Source: Hymenobacter sp. BT730 (GTDB lineage: Bacteria; Bacteroidota; Bacteroidia; Cytophagales; Hymenobacteraceae). Taken from it: a DNA stretch of 64,000 nt. Within the stretch, counting starts at the first letter, position 1. The number at the start of each line of letters is the position of its first letter. The stretch spans positions 930,001 through 994,000 of the forward strand of contig NZ_JAUOFB010000001.1 of the NCBI RefSeq assembly GCF_030542105.1, given 5' to 3'. The notes beneath the pieces were generated by a model. It had not been told where the DNA came from, did no database searches, and was given only the letters and a program-made list of their open reading frames with translations. Below are positions 25,257 to 33,370 of the stretch, in pieces. The position numbers and the translations under genes are program-made.

Positions 25257-26144
25257 TCAGGCCTTTGGATGGGCCTTTTCAAAAACCGCTTTCAGCTTAT
25301 CAATAGATAAGTGCGTGTATACCTGCGTGGCTGCCAGATTAGCGTGGCCCAGCAACTCTTTAATAGCATTTAGGTCGGCTCCTTTCCCTAGCAGATGCGT
25401 GGCAAAGGAATGCCGCAGCACGTGCGGGTGCTGCTGCGAAGTAGCCGTGGTAATTTGCCCCAAATAGTGCTTTACAGTACGGTACACGAACTTTTCATAG
25501 AGCGGTTCTTGCTTATTGGTAACGAGCAGGACGCCGCGGGCGTTGTCGCCGCTGCCAAATTCGTGTTGCTTTAACGCTATATAGCGCTCCAGTACTTGTA
25601 CTAGCGTAGGATTGAGCGGTACCACGCGCTGCTTGTTGCCTTTGCCCGTTACGCGCACCGTACGGGCCGGCAGACTGACATCATCGTGCCGGATACCGAG
25701 TAGCTCTGAAAGGCGGATTCCCGTACCATAGAGAAGTTCCAGTATCAACTGGTCGCGCACACCCTCAAGGGAGTCCGGAAACTCAAAGGAATTGAGCAGA
25801 CCATTGAGCGAGTCTTCCGGAATAAAATCGGGCAGCTTCTTGCCTGCTTTAGGCGAAGTAATGCGCAGCATCGGGTTTTTGCTGATAACCCCCGTACGCA
25901 GCAAAAACTTGTAGTAGGAGCGGAGACAGGCAATTTTGCGGTTCACGGTGCGCGGGTCGCGCTGCTGCTCCATTAAGGTCACAATCCAGGAGCGGATCAA
26001 AGTATGATCTGCCTGCGCTGGTTTCTCCAGCTCATAGGTGGTGTGGAGATACTCGGCAAACTGCCGCAAGTCCGTTTGGTAAGACACCAGCGTATGGGGG
26101 CTGAAGCGTCGCTCGAACCGTAAATAGTCAAAAAATAATTCCAT
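25257..26144 (-). CDS. xerD: XerC/XerD-type tyrosine recombinase
   Basis: 295 residues from ATG 26144 (MELFFDYLRFERRF). The N-terminal SAM-like DNA-binding domain (1-90) and the C-terminal catalytic domain (105-295) are complete. Catalytic residues seen: Arg in LYGTGIRLSELLG, Lys in GKGNKQRVVPL, HVLRHSFATHL (His-Arg), GHANLAATQVYTH (His and Tyr nucleophile). The length and its place between rpsU and hpf, a gene order common in Bacteroidota, point to the housekeeping dimer-resolution enzyme rather than a phage integrase. XerC versus XerD cannot be settled. An inverted repeat spans its start codon. Confidence 0.9.
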   Translation of the reverse strand: MELFFDYLRFERRFSPHTLVSYQTDLRQFAEYLHTTYELEKPAQADHTLIRSWIVTLMEQQRDPRTVNRKIACLRSYYKFLLRTGVISKNPMLRITSPKAGKKLPDFIPEDSLNGLLNSFEFPDSLEGVRDQLILELLYGTGIRLSELLGIRHDDVSLPARTVRVTGKGNKQRVVPLNPTLVQVLERYIALKQHEFGSGDNARGVLLVTNKQEPLYEKFVYRTVKHYLGQITTATSQQHPHVLRHSFATHLLGKGADLNAIKELLGHANLAATQVYTHLSIDKLKAVFEKAHPKA

Positions 26145-26198
26145 ACGCGGGCTACTGCCAGCCAAAGGGGCCGGACAACCAATGTATGGAATTATTTT
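26132..26198 (-). repeat. Inverted repeat spanning the recombinase start codon
   Basis: Perfect 15-bp arms, 26132-26146 (AAAATAATTCCATAC) and 26184-26198 (GTATGGAATTATTTT), separated by 37 bases. The first arm contains the recombinase start codon at 26142-26144. In the mRNA the arms would pair and hide the start. Confidence 0.6.
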
Positions 26199-26215
26199 GA
26201 AAAGTAAGAACGCGA

Positions 26216-26259
26216 AAAAACCGTCTGATTCGCTCCAGAGAGCAAATCAGACGGTTTTT
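26216..26259 (-). terminator. rpsU terminator
   Basis: 15-bp arms (AAAAACCGTCTGATT / AATCAGACGGTTTTT), 22 bases beyond the rpsU stop on the minus strand, with a U tract in that direction. It separates rpsU from the recombinase gene. Confidence 0.85.
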
Positions 26260-26280
26260 ATATTCCGTCAACGGGGGCAG

Positions 26281-26478
26281 TTAGTTAGCGGCCTCGTTAC
26301 CGTACATCGTCTGCTTATAGGCAGCCTTAATCTTCTGCTTGCGCTTCGTGATAGAAGGCTTCTGGAAGAACGTGCGACGACGCAGCTCTTTCAGCACGCC
26401 AGTGCGCTCAAACTTCTTCTTAAAACGCTTAAGTGCACGGTCAACCGACTCGTTCTCCTTGATTTGGACGATGATCAT
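26281..26478 (-). CDS. rpsU: 30S ribosomal protein S21
   Basis: 65 residues from ATG 26478 (MIIVQIKENESVDRAL). Strongly basic small protein with the S21 pattern: RALKRFKKKFERTGVLKELR, then RRTFFQKPSITKRKQKIKAAY. The C-terminal acidic end (GNEAAN) is typical of Bacteroidota S21. In this phylum S21 is linked to handling of the anti-Shine-Dalgarno end of 16S rRNA, which agrees with the rarity of Shine-Dalgarno sites here. The open frame extends upstream to 26541, but the promoter falls in that part. Confidence 0.95.
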   Translation of the reverse strand: MIIVQIKENESVDRALKRFKKKFERTGVLKELRRRTFFQKPSITKRKQKIKAAYKQTMYGNEAAN

Positions 26479-26519
26479 ATATTCAGTGAGCTTGAAAACT
26501 ATTCCTGGATTGAGGGGGG

Positions 26520-26527
26520 CAAAGATA
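26520..26527 (-). promoter_or_regulatory. rpsU promoter -7 element
   Basis: On the minus strand TATCTTTG fits TAnnTTTG exactly, 41 bases before the rpsU ATG. A TTTC at N20 upstream could be a degenerate -33 box. Confidence 0.55.
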
Positions 26528-26638
26528 AGCAGAGATTTCAATGTTTTGAAATGATTCCACAGAATTTCCTGCGCGGTACGTTACGCTAGGGCTGTGCCAA
26601 TCAGTGAAATCCAGCAAAACCTGGCCCAATCAAGGTTT

Positions 26639-27778
26639 CTACTTTAGGAGCGTACGAGCAATAACCAGCTTTTGAATCTCCGAAGTACCCTCGCCAATAG
26701 TGCAAAGCTTAGCGTCGCGGTAGTATTTCTCGGCCGGATAGTCTTTGGTAAAGCCGTAACCACCAAAAATCTGCACACCTTCGTTCGCCGCGCGCACGCA
26801 CACTTCCGAAGCATACAGCTTCGCCATAGCTGACTCGCGGTTTACGTTCAGCCCTCGGTCCTTCATATCGGCAGCGCGGTACGTCAGCAGCGAAGCAGCT
26901 TCAATTTCGGTAGCCATATCGGCCAGCTTAAAGGAAATACCCTGGAAGCTGGAAATAGGCTGATTGAACTGGTAACGCTCCTTGGAGTATTGCAACGCGG
27001 CCTCATAGGCACCCTGGGCAATGCCCAGGCTCAGGGCTGCAATGCTGATGCGGCCACCGTCCAGCACTTTCAGCGCCTGTACGAAGCCGTCGCCTACTTT
27101 GCCAATGATGTTTTCCTTGGGGACGCGGCAATCCGTGAAAATCAACTCGGTGGTTTCGGAAGCGCGCATACCCAGCTTGTCTTCCTTGCGGCCAGCTGCA
27201 AAGCCAGGAGTGCCCCGCTCAATTATAAAGGCCGTCATGGCGTGGGAGTCGCCTACTTCACCCGTCCGGGCAATCACTACGGCTACGTTGCCGCTTTTGC
27301 CGTGGGTAATAAAGTTCTTGGCTCCATTCAGCACGTAATGGTCGCCATCTTCAATGGCCACCGTGCGCATGTTGCCGGCGTCAGAACCGGTGTTGGGCTC
27401 CGTGAGGCCCCAAGCGCCAATCCATTCGCCGGAAGCCAACTTGGGTAGGTACTTGCGTTTCTGCTCTTCGGAGGCATGCTGCAGAATGTGGCCCGTGCAC
27501 AGCGAATTATGCGCTGCCATGGACAAACCAATGCTGCCATCAATTTTTGATAACTCCGCAATGGCGGTTACGTACTCGGTGTAACCAAAACCGGATCCGC
27601 CGTATTCCTGCGGTACCAGTACGCCCATTAGACCTAGCTCACCCAGTTTGTGAAACACTTCCACCGGGAATTCCTGGCTTTCGTCCCACTTCATCATGTG
27701 CGGCTTGATGTGTGTGGCACCAAAGTCACGCACCATCTGCGCAATCATTGTCTGGTTTTCAGTAGCTACCAGTTCCAT
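26639..27778 (-). CDS. Acyl-CoA dehydrogenase
   Basis: 379 residues from ATG 27778 ([11 protein letters not shown]). FAD enzyme of fatty-acid or branched-chain acyl-CoA oxidation, creating the 2,3 double bond and passing electrons to ETF. It has the three-domain family layout: N-terminal helices, a middle beta domain with [13 protein letters not shown] (near residue 125) and the C-terminal helical domain with [17 protein letters not shown] and IGEGTSEIQ. The Glu of GEGTSEIQ is where short-chain enzymes have the catalytic base. Chain length preference cannot be read. Single gene. Confidence 0.94.
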   Translation of the reverse strand: MELVATENQTMIAQMVRDFGATHIKPHMMKWDESQEFPVEVFHKLGELGLMGVLVPQEYGGSGFGYTEYVTAIAELSKIDGSIGLSMAAHNSLCTGHILQHASEEQKRKYLPKLASGEWIGAWGLTEPNTGSDAGNMRTVAIEDGDHYVLNGAKNFITHGKSGNVAVVIARTGEVGDSHAMTAFIIERGTPGFAAGRKEDKLGMRASETTELIFTDCRVPKENIIGKVGDGFVQALKVLDGGRISIAALSLGIAQGAYEAALQYSKERYQFNQPISSFQGISFKLADMATEIEAASLLTYRAADMKDRGLNVNRESAMAKLYASEVCVRAANEGVQIFGGYGFTKDYPAEKYYRDAKLCTIGEGTSEIQKLVIARTLLK

Positions 27779-27899
27779 GTAGTAAATCGTTTGGGTGGGA
27801 AGTAAGGGGATAACCGAAAAAGCCCGGTTTTGGGTTTGCGAAAGTAGCTTTTTTACAGCAGCTACGCTTGCCTCTGCCAATCCCAGTCAAGCTGCTGAT

Positions 27900-27930
27900 T
27901 TTGAAAGGGGGCGCAATTTCGGTAACTTTG
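27900..27930 (+). promoter_or_regulatory. Bacteroidota sigma-ABfr-type promoter of the polysaccharide export operon
   Basis: TTTG at 27900-27903, a spacer of 19 bases, then TAACTTTG at 27923-27930. This is an exact match to TTTG-N19-TAnnTTTG, the best promoter in the window. The expected start point near 27937 leaves a leader of about 78 bases to the ATG at 28015. Confidence 0.7.
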
Positions 27931-28014
27931 AAGGTTTTTTAGGAGAAATTGGCTAATCAGTAGCTGGTTTTGCTACAATAAATTTTGTTTACCTCATTGG
28001 CTAACCCAGCCTTC

Positions 28015-28965
28015 ATGCGCATTACTTCTCTCCGCCCGCTAGTTTGGTTTCTACTAGTTCAGGGTGCCTTGCTCAGCTCCTGCGCCTCCTCCAGGCTTTA
28101 TAAGCAGAATATCATGTTTCGGACCGAGGGCAGCACTGCCGTGGTCGATACGAGCAAGCTTCGTGATGCCTTGGGAAGGTTAGGCCGAAACTATATTATT
28201 CGGCCAAATGATTACTTACAGGTTAGAGTATATACCAACCGGGGCGAGCGGCTGCTTGATCCTAATGGCGAGTTGCGTTTTGGAGTTCCTGGAAACCAGT
28301 CGGTACAGAGTGGAGTATCGGGCAGTACCCTAAACAATAATAATGCGCAAGGTGCTGGTAATCTTTCTATACCACGCGGTGGTGATGTAGGAAGCAAGCC
28401 GGCTGGGGAAGCAGAATTTTTGGTTCAGGCAGACGGACGGGTGAAGCTGCCTATGGTTGACTTTGTGAAAGTAAGTGGCTATACCTTGGTGCAGGCTGAT
28501 AGTGTTCTGCAGTTACGGTATAATACCTTTTACAAAGAATCTTTCGTCGCCACCCGGGTAACGAACAGCCGGGTATTTGTGTTAGGTGCTCCAGGTGGTC
28601 GTATTGTGCCGTTGTATAACGAAAATATGAACCTTTTAGAGGTTTTATCGGCCATTGGGGGAATTGATGCAACAGGTATCAATGGTAGTATAGGCGGAGG
28701 TGCTAACATGGGGGGGCGTTTAGGGAAAGCCTATAATATACGCCTCATTCGGGGCGACCTTAGAAATCCTCAAGTGCAGGTTGTTGATCTTTCAACAATT
28801 GATGGCATGCGGAAAGCAGATCTGCAGATTCATCCAAATGATATTATATATGTAGAGCCAGTACGCAAGCCTTTTACAGAGGCTGTAGCAGATATACTTC
28901 CCATATTGTCTACTATAACATCAGTTATTACAACGGTATTGTTAATTAATAATCTTAGTAAATAA
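28015..28965 (+). CDS. Polysaccharide export outer-membrane lipoprotein, Wza-like
   Basis: 316 residues from ATG 28015; a TTG at 27985 is less likely. The signal peptide ends in a lipobox LLSSC with Cys23, so it is a lipoprotein. The Poly_export entry motif NYIIRPNDYLQVRVYTNRG is near residue 62, followed by SLBB-like beta-grasp parts (VKVSGYTLVQADSVLQ, VFVLGAPGGRIVPLY) and a C-terminal hydrophobic segment (ILPILSTITSVITTVLL) that could be the outer-membrane helix. A low-complexity Gly/Asn/Ser insertion (residues about 85-130) interrupts the first domain. First gene of a module with a Wzc-like kinase and CpsB-like phosphatase. Clearly more AT-rich than neighbouring genes. Confidence 0.88.
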   Translation: MRITSLRPLVWFLLVQGALLSSCASSRLYKQNIMFRTEGSTAVVDTSKLRDALGRLGRNYIIRPNDYLQVRVYTNRGERLLDPNGELRFGVPGNQSVQSGVSGSTLNNNNAQGAGNLSIPRGGDVGSKPAGEAEFLVQADGRVKLPMVDFVKVSGYTLVQADSVLQLRYNTFYKESFVATRVTNSRVFVLGAPGGRIVPLYNENMNLLEVLSAIGGIDATGINGSIGGGANMGGRLGKAYNIRLIRGDLRNPQVQVVDLSTIDGMRKADLQIHPNDIIYVEPVRKPFTEAVADILPILSTITSVITTVLLINNLSK

Positions 28966-29009
28966 ATATCTATATTCTGTAAAAAGAATCTTTGACTTCT
29001 AAAGCTGGA

Positions 29010-31493
29010 ATGGCAAGAAACGAAAACGCTGAACTGGAAAACCTGATCCGTAATAGTTTGGGAAATCAACCAGCTATAAATACTCCAGAGCCGGAATCAG
29101 AAACCGAGGGCAGTGGGCTTGATGTGGCTACCTTAGTAATGGTAGTGCGCAAAAGCCTGCCTTGGATGCTACTGTTCATCCTTGTTGGGTTACTAGCATC
29201 CTGGACTTATTTACGCTACACGCAGCCACTTTATAAATCTTCATCTATTCTAAAAATAGATGAAAAGCAGGAGGCTGGTACTTTAGGATTAGCAGGCAAT
29301 CTGGCGGGACCGGAAAGTCCCCTCACTTTAAATAACTTATCGGGAGAAGTAGAATTAATCAAATCAAATTTGATTTATCGGCAGTTACGGGATTCGCTGG
29401 AACTGGATGTAAATTATTATGCGCAGGGTACCGTATTAGAAAGTGAGTTGTACAAAACGGCACCCTTTCATGTAGAGTATAGTATCAAGGATCCGACCCT
29501 GTATGGAGTTCGGTTTAACGTGCAATTTCTGTCTAAGGACAAATTTGTTCTTTCCTATTCTTCAGGGCAGAATGAAGTATCAGAGGAGCATGGCGTTAAT
29601 TCTCCTATTACAAATCCTGGTATTAGTTTACAGATTAGCCTCACGCCGCAGTTTTCTGCTGATGTTATTGGTAAGGACTATCATTTTGTGATAAAAGATA
29701 ATGGCGCTATTAACCAATATATTGACCAGAATCTGACAGTCGAAGTTATTAATCCGGATGCCAGCACAATTGGTATTTCGTTTACGGATCATAATCCGGT
29801 AAAAGCCCAGGATATTGTTAATCGGATTGATACCGTCTATCTGGTAGAAAAGCTGGCGAAGAACTCACAGAGCCAGCAACAAACCTTACAGTATCTGGAT
29901 GAACAGCTAGATGTTACGCGCGACAGCCTGCAACGGGCTGAATTAGCTTTGCAGCGCTTTGTAAAAGCTAATAAGACCTATGATGTAAAAGCAGATGTTG
30001 GTGCGCTTACCGGTAAACTGGCCGAACAGGAAAAGGAAAGAATAGAACTGCAAAAACGGCTGGACTTATTAAACGGCGTGGCCCGCTTAGTGCAACGGGA
30101 CCGTATCACTCGGGATGATAATGCCACTGTGGAGCAGAGCATACCCGGTCTGGTGATGTTAGAAGATGCGGTTCTGACCCAACAGATTTCAGAATTGAAT
30201 TTAGCGCAGCAGGATCTGCGTCGGGTAATGCGTTCCAGTACGGAAGCTACAGAAGCTGTTCAGCAACGGAAAGAGGCAGTAGAGTATGCTAAGCATAACG
30301 TGCAGGATGCTTTGCAGCAGAGTATGCGAGTAGTACGGGAACAGCTTGCTACACTAAATCAACAGCGCGGGCAGTACAGCGCCCAATTGCAAGTGCTTCC
30401 CCAGCGTGAGACGGAACTGGCGCGGTTACGTCGTCCATTTGAGCTGTTTGAGAAGTCCTATCTAATGCTGATGGATAAGAAAGTGGAGTTCAGCATTGCT
30501 AAAGCTGGTACTACCCCGGATTTTCAAATTCTGTCTCCAGCCTCGTCTCCCGGAGCGCCCATTTCTCCGGTGCGTATGATTGTATATGCTATTGGGCTGG
30601 CTAGTGGTATTGTGTTAGGCCTGGGTTTAGTGGCAGTCCGCTACTTTATGCACAACACTGTAACCAGTAGCCGGGAACTAGAGAATAACTGCATGGCTCC
30701 CGTATTGGGTGTTATTCCCACCTATGATAAAGAGAAGCTTTCTGTCTCCAAGCTGATTGTCGACAAAAATCCGAAGTCAGCTATTTCAGAATCCATCCGG
30801 TCTATTCGTACCAATTTGGAATTTATGGCCTCTTCTAAAAAGAAGCGGCTGATTTCTATTACCTCAACGGTGAGCGGCGAAGGCAAAACGTTTGTGGCGG
30901 TAAACCTGGGTGGAATTATAGCTCTGTCGGAACAGCGTGTCGTCATTCTGGATCTGGACATGCGCAAGCCAAAAGTCAATCTGGCTTTTGGGGCCGAAAA
31001 TATAAAAGGGGTTAGTACAATTTTGATTGAGCGGCATAGCTGGGAGGAATGCATTCAGCATACGTCTATTCCCACGCTCGATTTTATTTCTGCCGGGCCT
31101 ACGCCGCCTAACCCTTCTGAGCTGATTCTCAGCCCTAAGTTTGATGAGCTACTGGCCAACTTACACCAGCAGTATGATGTCATCATGATTGATACGCCTC
31201 CCGTAGGACTAGTGACAGATGGTATTCTCATCATGCGTAAGGCCGACCTGCCGATTTATATTGTGCGGGCTGACTACTCGAAAAAGGCTTTCCTTAAAAA
31301 TATTAACAAGCTAATTCGTACGAATGGCTTTACCCGGTTAGCTACTATTCTGAACGATGCCCGTGGCGCCGGTATGTATGGCTATGGCTATGGCTACGGC
31401 TATGGTTACGGACAGGGCTATGGGCAGGGATATTATGAAGAGGTACAACCCAAGCTCAGCTTGTGGCGGCGGTTGCGGCAGCGTTTTGCTTAA
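29010..31493 (+). CDS. Wzc-like chain-length regulator and tyrosine autokinase (BY-kinase)
   Basis: 827 residues from ATG 29010 (MARNENAELENL); TTG 28992 would add 6. Order of parts: cytoplasmic N-terminus; first membrane helix (SLPWMLLFILVGLLASWTYL, about 48-68); periplasmic Wzz domain; long coiled coil (about 275-465); PxxP-like segment before the second membrane helix (near 525); and a cytoplasmic CpsD/CapB kinase with Walker A SGEGKT (about 622-627), Walker A' ILDLDMRKP, and Walker B VIMIDTPP. The tail is a Gly-Tyr string (YGYGYGYGYG) that should be the autophosphorylation cluster. It controls polysaccharide polymer export with the Wza-like lipoprotein, and is probably dephosphorylated by the next gene's product. 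Confidence 0.94.
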   Translation: MARNENAELENLIRNSLGNQPAINTPEPESETEGSGLDVATLVMVVRKSLPWMLLFILVGLLASWTYLRYTQPLYKSSSILKIDEKQEAGTLGLAGNLAGPESPLTLNNLSGEVELIKSNLIYRQLRDSLELDVNYYAQGTVLESELYKTAPFHVEYSIKDPTLYGVRFNVQFLSKDKFVLSYSSGQNEVSEEHGVNSPITNPGISLQISLTPQFSADVIGKDYHFVIKDNGAINQYIDQNLTVEVINPDASTIGISFTDHNPVKAQDIVNRIDTVYLVEKLAKNSQSQQQTLQYLDEQLDVTRDSLQRAELALQRFVKANKTYDVKADVGALTGKLAEQEKERIELQKRLDLLNGVARLVQRDRITRDDNATVEQSIPGLVMLEDAVLTQQISELNLAQQDLRRVMRSSTEATEAVQQRKEAVEYAKHNVQDALQQSMRVVREQLATLNQQRGQYSAQLQVLPQRETELARLRRPFELFEKSYLMLMDKKVEFSIAKAGTTPDFQILSPASSPGAPISPVRMIVYAIGLASGIVLGLGLVAVRYFMHNTVTSSRELENNCMAPVLGVIPTYDKEKLSVSKLIVDKNPKSAISESIRSIRTNLEFMASSKKKRLISITSTVSGEGKTFVAVNLGGIIALSEQRVVILDLDMRKPKVNLAFGAENIKGVSTILIERHSWEECIQHTSIPTLDFISAGPTPPNPSELILSPKFDELLANLHQQYDVIMIDTPPVGLVTDGILIMRKADLPIYIVRADYSKKAFLKNINKLIRTNGFTRLATILNDARGAGMYGYGYGYGYGYGQGYGQGYYEEVQPKLSLWRRLRQRFA

Positions 31494-31502
31494 CCTGCGG
31501 GT

Positions 31503-32267
31503 ATGGCCTCGTTCCTAAGTAAGTTGTTTGGTAGCCGCGCTGCCGCGGTGGAAGCAGCCTCTTTAGGAGCGTTGGAAGTAGACATGCATTCCCACCTGCT
31601 GCCGGGGCTGGACGATGGTGCCGAAACGCTGGAGCATTCTATCGAGTTGCTCCGGGAAATGCAGGCGCTGGGCTACCGAAAACTGGTAATGACGCCCCAT
31701 ATCATGGGGGATTTTTACAAAAATACGCCGGAGGGAGTGCGGGCTGCTTTGAACAATTTGCAGCAGGCCGCTCAGCAGGCTGGCATCACTGACTTAGCAC
31801 TGGAGTGCGCCGCTGAGTATTATCTGGATGAATGGTTTGGCCGGAAGCTGGAGGCTGCCGAGCCCCTTCTCAGTTTCGGCGGAAGCCAGAAGTACCTGCT
31901 CTTTGAAACTTCCTATATCAACGAGCCTTTTAACCTGCAGGAAACCATTTTCAACCTAAAAGCGGCGGGCTATCAACCCGTCATGGCGCACCCAGAGCGG
32001 TATACTTACCTCTATGGACGTTTTGATGAGTTGAGAAAGATCCGGGAGTCAGGCGTATTGCTGCAGGTGAATCTGAACTCTCTTTCCGGATATTACTCGC
32101 AGGGCGCCCGTCATGTAGCTGAAAAGCTTATTGATGCCGGTTTGGTAGATATGCTGGGGACTGATGCGCATCATGTAAAGCATACTGAAACGCTCCGCAC
32201 CAAAGTTCTGATGGCCGAATATCTGCAGAAAGCATTAGCATTACCCTTGCTTAACAAGTACCTGTAA
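31503..32267 (+). CDS. CpsB/YwqE-type PHP tyrosine-protein phosphatase
   Basis: 254 residues, ATG start 9 bases after the kinase stop. PHP-fold metal-dependent phosphatase with DMHSHLLPGLDDGA (metal ligands His29, His31 and following Asp), MTPHIMGDFY, a central AAEYYLDE, AHPERYTYLY, and the closing GTDAHHV. It matches the phosphatases that reverse BY-kinase tyrosine phosphorylation in capsule control, and its position directly after the kinase fits. GC content returns to the window average from here on. Confidence 0.92.
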   Translation: MASFLSKLFGSRAAAVEAASLGALEVDMHSHLLPGLDDGAETLEHSIELLREMQALGYRKLVMTPHIMGDFYKNTPEGVRAALNNLQQAAQQAGITDLALECAAEYYLDEWFGRKLEAAEPLLSFGGSQKYLLFETSYINEPFNLQETIFNLKAAGYQPVMAHPERYTYLYGRFDELRKIRESGVLLQVNLNSLSGYYSQGARHVAEKLIDAGLVDMLGTDAHHVKHTETLRTKVLMAEYLQKALALPLLNKYL

Positions 32268-32268
32268 A

Positions 32269-33285
32269 ATGGTTTTCGTTACGGGTGGCAGCGGGCTTAT
32301 TGGCAGTTTCTTGATTCCGGCGCTGGTAGCACGCGGACTGCAGGTGCGAGCCCTGTATCGGGGACAGATACCCACTATTGCTGCTGCTGACCAGGTAGAA
32401 TGGGTGGAAGGAGACCTGCGCGATTCACTGGCCATCCAACAGGCAGTGCAGGGCGTAAGCCATGTCTTTCATTGTGCTGGCCTGGTTTCTTACGCGCCGC
32501 AGGATGAAGAAGCCCTGTTACAGGTGAATGTGGAGGGTACTGCTGTCCTGGTTGATGCCTGCCTGATGCAATCAGGTATTCGCTTTTGCCACGTGTCTTC
32601 TGTCGCAGCGCTGGGAGGAGGCGCCTTACCTTCTATAGGAATCAATAGCCCAACACTAGTAAACGAAGAGGCTAAGTGGGATTTAGGTGCCAGCCACTCG
32701 GCTTATGCTACTTCCAAATACTTGGGTGAACTGGAAGTATGGCGCGGCATTTCGGAAGGATTGGCGGCGGTTATTGTCAATCCATCGGTTATCCTGGGAC
32801 CGGCCGACTGGAACAGGAGTAGTACCCGCTTGTTTCAATATGCTTACAACGAGCACTGGTTCTATACGCCCGGCAATATCAATGTAGTTGATGTGCGCGA
32901 TGTAGTGGCCGCCATGCTATGCCTTACCTTGGATCTGCCGGTGCGCGGGGAACGGTATGTGTTGAGTGCGGCGGCCCTGTCCCTGCATGACTTCCTGGTA
33001 CAGGCTGCTAAATGTTTCGGCAAAAAACCGCCTGCTACCCTCGTTCCAGATTGGGCTGCTGAGACCATCTGGCGGGTAGAGCATTTACGCTCCTTACTAA
33101 CGGGTGCCCGGCCGCTCATCACTAAGGATACGGCCCGGGCCGGGCGTCGCTACCTGGTGTATCAGGCCAACAAGGTGCAACAGGCAACCGGGCTCACTTT
33201 TCGGGCCGTAGCTGAAACCATTGACTGGTGCTGTACAGAATTGCAACGGAACGTGCACGCCTCCGGTGCGGTTGTTGTATCTTAG
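32269..33285 (+). CDS. NAD-dependent epimerase/dehydratase (extended SDR)
   Basis: 338 residues. The ATG is one base after the phosphatase stop, so translation is probably coupled. Rossmann start VFVTGGSGLIGSFL (GxxGxxG), active-site YATSK pair (Tyr and Lys near residue 145-149), SSVAALGG with the Ser. The product resembles dihydroflavonol reductase-like or UDP-sugar-acting SDRs. Its place in the export module suggests a sugar nucleotide or polysaccharide precursor, but similar SDRs act on sterol or lipid substrates, so substrate is open. Confidence 0.85.
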   Translation: MVFVTGGSGLIGSFLIPALVARGLQVRALYRGQIPTIAAADQVEWVEGDLRDSLAIQQAVQGVSHVFHCAGLVSYAPQDEEALLQVNVEGTAVLVDACLMQSGIRFCHVSSVAALGGGALPSIGINSPTLVNEEAKWDLGASHSAYATSKYLGELEVWRGISEGLAAVIVNPSVILGPADWNRSSTRLFQYAYNEHWFYTPGNINVVDVRDVVAAMLCLTLDLPVRGERYVLSAAALSLHDFLVQAAKCFGKKPPATLVPDWAAETIWRVEHLRSLLTGARPLITKDTARAGRRYLVYQANKVQQATGLTFRAVAETIDWCCTELQRNVHASGAVVVS

Positions 33286-33370
33286 TATACCCGCTCTTTT
33301 TTCGGTTTAAAAGAAGAGCATTTGACCGCAAATGCTGCCGTTTTGGCGGCTTCCTGCTGATAGTAGTAGC

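Noticed and set aside
25257..26144. Phage or integrative-element integrase
   Set aside because: Length, motifs and place between rpsU and hpf fit a housekeeping Xer recombinase; no att sites or phage genes are near.
31365..31440. Short tandem repeat read as a CRISPR-like array
   Set aside because: It is in-frame Gly-Tyr coding sequence with no spacers; no CRISPR repeat or cas gene is present.
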